Assembly: GCA_030044485.1 (NCBI GenBank)
Contig: JASHVQ010000154.1
Coordinates: 1 to 8,656, forward strand
Source: Methylovirgula sp.
Lineage (GTDB): Bacteria; Pseudomonadota; Alphaproteobacteria; Rhizobiales; Beijerinckiaceae
Reading direction: 5' to 3'
DNA length: 8,656 bases
Part shown: piece after piece, positions 4,823 to 8,656 of the stretch
How positions within the stretch are numbered: the stretch's first letter is position 1
Layout: the number at the start of each line of letters is the position of its first letter
Translations under genes and position numbers: made by a program
Notes under the pieces: generated by a model
The model's database searches: none
The model's input: the letters and a program-made list of their open reading frames with translations, nothing else
What the model was told of the DNA's origin: nothing

Positions 4823-7483
4823 ATGCGCACCGACTTAGCCAAGCCGATCCGTCTCGCCGATTATCGCGCGCCGGATTATCTGATCGACACGGTCGATCTT
4901 GACATCGTGCTCGATGCGCATGCGACGCGCGTCGTGGCGCGGCTTTCGATCCGCCCAAATCCCGAGGGCCGCGGCGGCGCCGATCTGATGCTCGACGGCG
5001 ACGGGCTGAAGGCAAAGCGCATCTTTCTCGACGGCGCCGAACTCGACGTAAAGGCGAATTTCGTCACCCCCGACAATTTGACGATCGGCGCGCCGCCGCA
5101 GCGCCCTTTCAGCTTGCAGATCGAAACCGAGCTTGATCCCGCCGCCAATACTTATCTGATGGGCCTTTATCGTTCCGGCTCCGCCTATTGCACGCAATGC
5201 GAGGCGGAAGGGTTCCGGCGCATCACCTATTTCCTCGACCGCCCGGACGTATTGAGCATCTATACGACGCGGCTCGAAGCCGACGTAACGGAAGCGCCGG
5301 TTCTGCTCTCCAACGGCAATCTCCTCGAGACGGGAAGCATTCCTGGCACGAACCGGCATTTCGCCGTCTGGCACGACCCTTTTCCCAAGCCCTGCTATCT
5401 TTTCGCGCTGGTCGGCGGCGATCTCGGCGCGCTCCACGACTGCTTCGTGACCGCCTCGGGACGCAAGGTCGCGCTCGGCATTTATGTCGAGCATGGCAAG
5501 GAGAAAAGCGCGCTCTATGCCATGGACGCCCTGAAACGCGCCATGCGCTGGGACGAGCTCGCGTTCGGCCGCGAATACGATCTCGATGTGTTCAACATCG
5601 TCGCCGTCTCCGACTTCAACATGGGAGCCATGGAGAACAAGGGCCTCAACATCTTCAACGACAAGTATGTCCTGGCCTCGCCCGAGACGGCGACGGACAC
5701 GGATTATGCGCAGATCGAAGCGGTCATCGCGCATGAATATTTCCACAATTGGACGGGCAACAGGATCACCTGCCGCGATTGGTTCCAGCTCTGTCTCAAG
5801 GAAGGCCTGACGGTCTTTCGCGACCACGAGTTCTCGGCCGATCAGCGCTCGCGCGCCGTACGGCGCATCGCCGACGTGCGCACCTTGCGCGCCCAGCAAT
5901 TCCCCGAAGACGCAGGCCCGCTCGCGCATAATGTGCGGCCCGAGACCTACTACGAGATCAACAATTTCTACACGGCGACCGTCTACGAAAAAGGCGCCGA
6001 GATCATCCGCATGTTGAGGGTCCTGATCGGCGTGGAGGCGTTCCGCAAGGGCATGGATCTTTATTTTCGCCGATATGACGGCACGGCCGCGACGGTTGAA
6101 GATTTCATCGCCTGTTTCGCCGAAGTCTCGGGCCGAAATCTCGATCAATTCTTCCTCTGGTACCGGCAGGCCGGAACGCCGCTCGTCGAGGTCCAGGCTT
6201 CCTACGATGCCGCCGCGCAAAGCCTGACGCTCGATTTCCAGCAGAGCAGCCCTAAGACTCCCGGTCAGGACGAGAAGCATCCGCTCCTCATACCGATCGA
6301 ACTTGGGCTTGTCGGCGAACAGGGCGGAAGCTTCAGGCTGGTGACGAAATCCGCGGATGGCGCGAGCCCGGCGGAGCTCGCAACCGGCGTGATCGAGCTT
6401 TCGACGGCGCAGCGCCGCGTGGTCTTTCACGATTTGCCGGAGCGCCCGGTGGCCTCCCTCCTGCGCGGCTTCTCGGCGCCCGTGCGGCTCGCGCAGGCGT
6501 CGAGCGAAACCGACCTTATCGCGCTCACCGCCCATGACGGCGATTGTTTCAACCGCTGGCAGGCCTCGCAGACCTTTGCGACGCGCCTGCTGCTGCGCTC
6601 CGTCGAGCTGGTGCGTGCCGGGCACCCCCCGCAATCCGATCCGCAGTTCGTCACGGCGCTGGCCCGCGTGCTTGCCGGCAGCGCCGCGGATCCGGCTTTC
6701 GCGGCGCAGGTGATCACTCTTCCCGGCGAGGCCGATATCGCCCGGGAGATCGGCGTCGATGTCGATCCCGACGCGGTTTTCACGGCGCGCAAGGCATTGC
6801 GCGAAGCGCTCGGCGCGGGCCTCGCGCAAGACCTGCTGCAAACCTACGAGAGGCTGACGGACGCAGGCCGCTACTCGCCCGATTCCGCCGCCGCCGGACG
6901 GCGCGCGCTGCGCAACGCGGCACTCGATCTTTACGCGGCCGCCGATGCCGCCAAGGGCGGCGCACTCGCCCTGCGGCAATTCGAAAACGCGGGTTTTATG
7001 ACGGACAAGATCGCCGCGCTCAGCGTCCTTGCCACGAACCCGGGCGGGAGGCGCGAAGCGGCGATCGAGTCCTTCTATCGAATTTATGCGGGCGAACCGC
7101 TGGTGATCGACAAATGGTTCGCGCTGCAGGCGACGATCCCCGAAGCCGGCACGCTGGCGCGCGTTAAGAAATTGATGGACCACCCGGCCTTCTCACTCGC
7201 CAATCCCAACCGCGTGCGGGCGCTGATCGGCGCTTTCGCCTCCGGCAACCAGACGCAGTTCAACGCCGCGGACGGCAGCGGCTATGAGTTCGTCGCCGCC
7301 ATCGTCCTCATTCTCGACGCCAAGAATCCGCAGGTCGCGGCGCGGCTGCTCGGCGCCTTCAAGAGCTGGCGAGCCCTGGAGGAACGCCGCCGCACGCATG
7401 CCGAAGCCGCCTTGCGGCGTGTCGCCGACGCCGGCCATCTTTCTCCCGACGTTAAGGACATTGCCGATCGCTCGCTTGCTTAA
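4823..7483 (+). CDS. pepN: Aminopeptidase N (M1 zinc metallopeptidase)
   Basis: An 886-residue cytosolic enzyme that removes N-terminal amino acids from peptides, completing ATP-dependent protein turnover. It aligns with E. coli PepN (870 residues) along its whole length. The N-terminal beta domain opens with DYRAPDYLIDTVDLDI. The substrate amino-terminus site includes E127 in CTQCEAEGFR and the G268-A-M-E271-N exopeptidase motif. The zinc site is H304-E305-Y-F-H308 with E327 (CLKEGLTVF), and the transition-state tyrosine is Y388 (TVYEKGAE). A beta domain and the C-terminal helical domain follow, with FSLANPNRVRALIGAFASGN and the ending ADRSLA. No signal peptide. The ATG at 4823 is chosen because homology starts just after it and AAGG sits 5 bases upstream (4814-4817); the same frame is open far upstream inside the MFS gene by chance. 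No frameshift or missing key residue was seen. Confidence 0.97.
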   Translation: MRTDLAKPIRLADYRAPDYLIDTVDLDIVLDAHATRVVARLSIRPNPEGRGGADLMLDGDGLKAKRIFLDGAELDVKANFVTPDNLTIGAPPQRPFSLQIETELDPAANTYLMGLYRSGSAYCTQCEAEGFRRITYFLDRPDVLSIYTTRLEADVTEAPVLLSNGNLLETGSIPGTNRHFAVWHDPFPKPCYLFALVGGDLGALHDCFVTASGRKVALGIYVEHGKEKSALYAMDALKRAMRWDELAFGREYDLDVFNIVAVSDFNMGAMENKGLNIFNDKYVLASPETATDTDYAQIEAVIAHEYFHNWTGNRITCRDWFQLCLKEGLTVFRDHEFSADQRSRAVRRIADVRTLRAQQFPEDAGPLAHNVRPETYYEINNFYTATVYEKGAEIIRMLRVLIGVEAFRKGMDLYFRRYDGTAATVEDFIACFAEVSGRNLDQFFLWYRQAGTPLVEVQASYDAAAQSLTLDFQQSSPKTPGQDEKHPLLIPIELGLVGEQGGSFRLVTKSADGASPAELATGVIELSTAQRRVVFHDLPERPVASLLRGFSAPVRLAQASSETDLIALTAHDGDCFNRWQASQTFATRLLLRSVELVRAGHPPQSDPQFVTALARVLAGSAADPAFAAQVITLPGEADIAREIGVDVDPDAVFTARKALREALGAGLAQDLLQTYERLTDAGRYSPDSAAAGRRALRNAALDLYAAADAAKGGALALRQFENAGFMTDKIAALSVLATNPGGRREAAIESFYRIYAGEPLVIDKWFALQATIPEAGTLARVKKLMDHPAFSLANPNRVRALIGAFASGNQTQFNAADGSGYEFVAAIVLILDAKNPQVAARLLGAFKSWRALEERRRTHAEAALRRVADAGHLSPDVKDIADRSLA

Positions 7484-7530
7484 GGCGGCGTGTGCCAAAA
7501 TGGATTCGCCGCCGATCAAATTTCTTTTCA
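7484..7530 (+). terminator. Probable intrinsic terminator after pepN
   Basis: GGCGGCG (7484-7490), immediately after the pepN stop, pairs perfectly with CGCCGCC (7507-7513) around a 16-base loop. A T-rich stretch follows (TTTCTTTTC from about 7520). The T run begins several bases after the stem and is interrupted, so efficiency may be modest. It supports separate transcription of the downstream kinase. Confidence 0.42.
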
Positions 7531-7632
7531 GGATTCATTAAGCTCTGGACAAATCGCCAAGCTCGGATTCAGATGGGACTGATTCGGTCGATGCGGCACA
7601 TCTTCCCGGATCGGTCTCGAGGGGGCTCTGCT

Positions 7633-8656
7633 ATGATCCGTGCGGATGCGGCGGATACTTTCGCGCACGCTGATTTCTTGCACAGAGAGGCCGCGGCGCG
7701 GGATGGGCACGCCGCACGGCATTCCTCCTTGGACATCGAGCTTTGGTTGCGCCGCGCCCTTCCGGCGATGCTCGTCGTCTTCGTCGCCACGCTGGCGAGC
7801 GTCGTGGCGCTTGCCATGTGCGAGGCGCGCGACAAAACCGTCGCCGCGGCGACGCTCGATCTCGACCTGATCGCGACCGCCACGAGCAATGATTTCGCCG
7901 CTGCGGTGGAAAAAGCCGCCGCGCAAGATCCGATCGAGACTCTCATGCGCTCCCTGCCCGACGGAGCGCTGTCGCGCGGCCAAAGCGTGCTCGTCAGCAA
8001 CGACCGTGGCGCAATCGTCGCCGCCTATCCCCCCGAACTCGGAATTGGCGGCATGCTCATCGACCGGCTCGGCTTGACGCAGCCGCTCACCGTCTTCGCC
8101 GACCAGGCCGGCGTCCTGCGCATCACGCTCGCCGATGGGACCGACGCGCTGGCGACGGTCAGGACCTTGAAAGCGCCCCTCGGGCAGATCGCCTTCATTC
8201 ACCCCATGAACGCGGTGCTGGGGGATTGGCGGGACCTTGTCATGCGGGTGATCGCGGCGCTGATCGTGACGATCGTGGTGCTGGGCGCGCTTGGGCTTGC
8301 CTATGTTTGGCAGGCGACGCGGGCGCGCCGGGCCGATCTTGCCTGCAAGCGGATCGGCGATCGCATCGACACGGCGCTGAACCTCGGCCGCTGCGGCCTT
8401 TGGGACTGGGATCTGTCGCGCGGCCGGATCTATTGGTCGGATTCGATGTATGAGATCCTCGGCATGCGCGCCGAGGGCAATTTTCTTTCTTTCGGCGAGA
8501 TCAATGCGCTCATCCATCCGGGTGACGGCGATCTCGCGCAAATGGCCGAGACGATCGCCGCTTCCCAATCCAACGGCATCGATCATGCGTTCCGCATCCG
8601 CAATGCACAGGGCGAATGGGTTTGGCTGCGGGCGCGCGCCGAGCTCACGCGCCAAG
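7633..8656 (+). CDS. PAS-domain sensor (probable histidine kinase), 3' end cut by window
   Basis: The first 341 residues of an inner-membrane sensor. After a polar N-terminus, membrane helix 1 is about 43-63 (ALPAMLVVFVATLASVVALA). A roughly 140-residue extracytoplasmic domain (64-203) follows, then helix 2 at about 204-226. The cytosolic part starts a PAS fold at about 245: LGRCGLWDWDLSRGRIYWSD (251-270), SMYEILGM, IHPGDGD (294-300) and the PAC-like EWVWLRARAEL. The kinase core lies beyond the window, so 'histidine kinase' is inferred from this architecture and from my recollection of similar Hyphomicrobiales proteins. In-frame ATGs also occur at 7573 and 7591. The one at 7633 is preferred because GAGGGGG (7619-7625) sits 7 bases upstream. 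It follows pepN by 149 bases with a possible terminator between. A PAS diguanylate cyclase is an alternative. Confidence 0.85.
   Translation, partial: MIRADAADTFAHADFLHREAAARDGHAARHSSLDIELWLRRALPAMLVVFVATLASVVALAMCEARDKTVAAATLDLDLIATATSNDFAAAVEKAAAQDPIETLMRSLPDGALSRGQSVLVSNDRGAIVAAYPPELGIGGMLIDRLGLTQPLTVFADQAGVLRITLADGTDALATVRTLKAPLGQIAFIHPMNAVLGDWRDLVMRVIAALIVTIVVLGALGLAYVWQATRARRADLACKRIGDRIDTALNLGRCGLWDWDLSRGRIYWSDSMYEILGMRAEGNFLSFGEINALIHPGDGDLAQMAETIAASQSNGIDHAFRIRNAQGEWVWLRARAELTRQ

Noticed and set aside
3420..5015. A 531-codon open frame on the minus strand opposite the MFS gene
   Set aside because: Its composition is extremely rich in R, E, G and Q, it spans a gene boundary, and it opposes a well-supported membrane protein.
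4835..7183. A 782-codon open frame on the minus strand opposite pepN
   Set aside because: It lies entirely antisense to a complete, strongly conserved pepN. Its translation is arginine-, glutamate- and alanine-rich with no recognisable domain. Long antisense frames are expected opposite GC-rich coding sequence.
7631..7646. A 16-base near-repeat of 4762-4777 (CTATGATCCG followed by T and a shared CGGA; 15 of 16 match)
   Set aside because: By a rough estimate, a match of this quality is expected about once by chance in a window this size. At 7631 the TATGAT overlaps the kinase start codon, so it is not a usable -10 there.
7528..8655. A 375-codon minus-strand frame opposite the PAS kinase
   Set aside because: The plus strand has clear membrane helices and PAS motifs with a ribosome site. 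The minus frame lacks recognisable features.

Overview
The window is GC-rich DNA with dense, intact bacterial genes. It looks like chromosomal sequence from an alphaproteobacterium, most likely Hyphomicrobiales (rhizobia or the methylotroph/Beijerinckiaceae side). The basis is codon use, the style of the proteins, and a PAS kinase whose 'LGRCGLWDWDLSRGRIYWSD' segment I associate with that order. The genus is not determined. I see no insertion sequence, phage gene, CRISPR array, tRNA or rRNA.

Layout, left to right. (1) Positions 1-283, minus strand: the 5' part of an unrecognised small protein with a GTG start and a perfect AGGAGG site. (2) Positions 284-768: 485 bases without a convincing gene, between two divergent genes. 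This stretch holds a possible pseudoknot, a direct repeat, a palindrome and a terminator-like hairpin. (3) 769-1506, plus: a class II (zinc) sugar-phosphate aldolase. (4) 1514-1954, minus: glyoxalase I (gloA), convergent with the aldolase and only 7 bases away. (5) 1955-2055: a divergent control region with a perfect 8-bp inverted repeat. (6) 2056-3423, plus: a zinc-type cation diffusion facilitator with an enlarged C-terminus that reads as three consecutive metallochaperone-like domains. (7) 3426-4733, plus: an LplT-like MFS transporter starting 2 bases after the CDF stop. (8) 4823-7483, plus: a complete aminopeptidase N (pepN), followed by a possible terminator. (9) 7633-8656, plus: the N-terminal 341 residues of a membrane-bound PAS sensor kinase, cut by the window end.

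How they may work together. CDF and the MFS gene are probably one transcript. The aldolase and GloA both sit near triose/methylglyoxal chemistry, but their convergent arrangement means they are not an operon. PepN is housekeeping peptide turnover, and the kinase is probably transcribed separately. Most of the window is ordinary chromosome. The points most worth a second look are the triple C-terminal domain of the CDF protein, the structured divergent region at 284-768, and the inverted repeat between gloA and the CDF gene.
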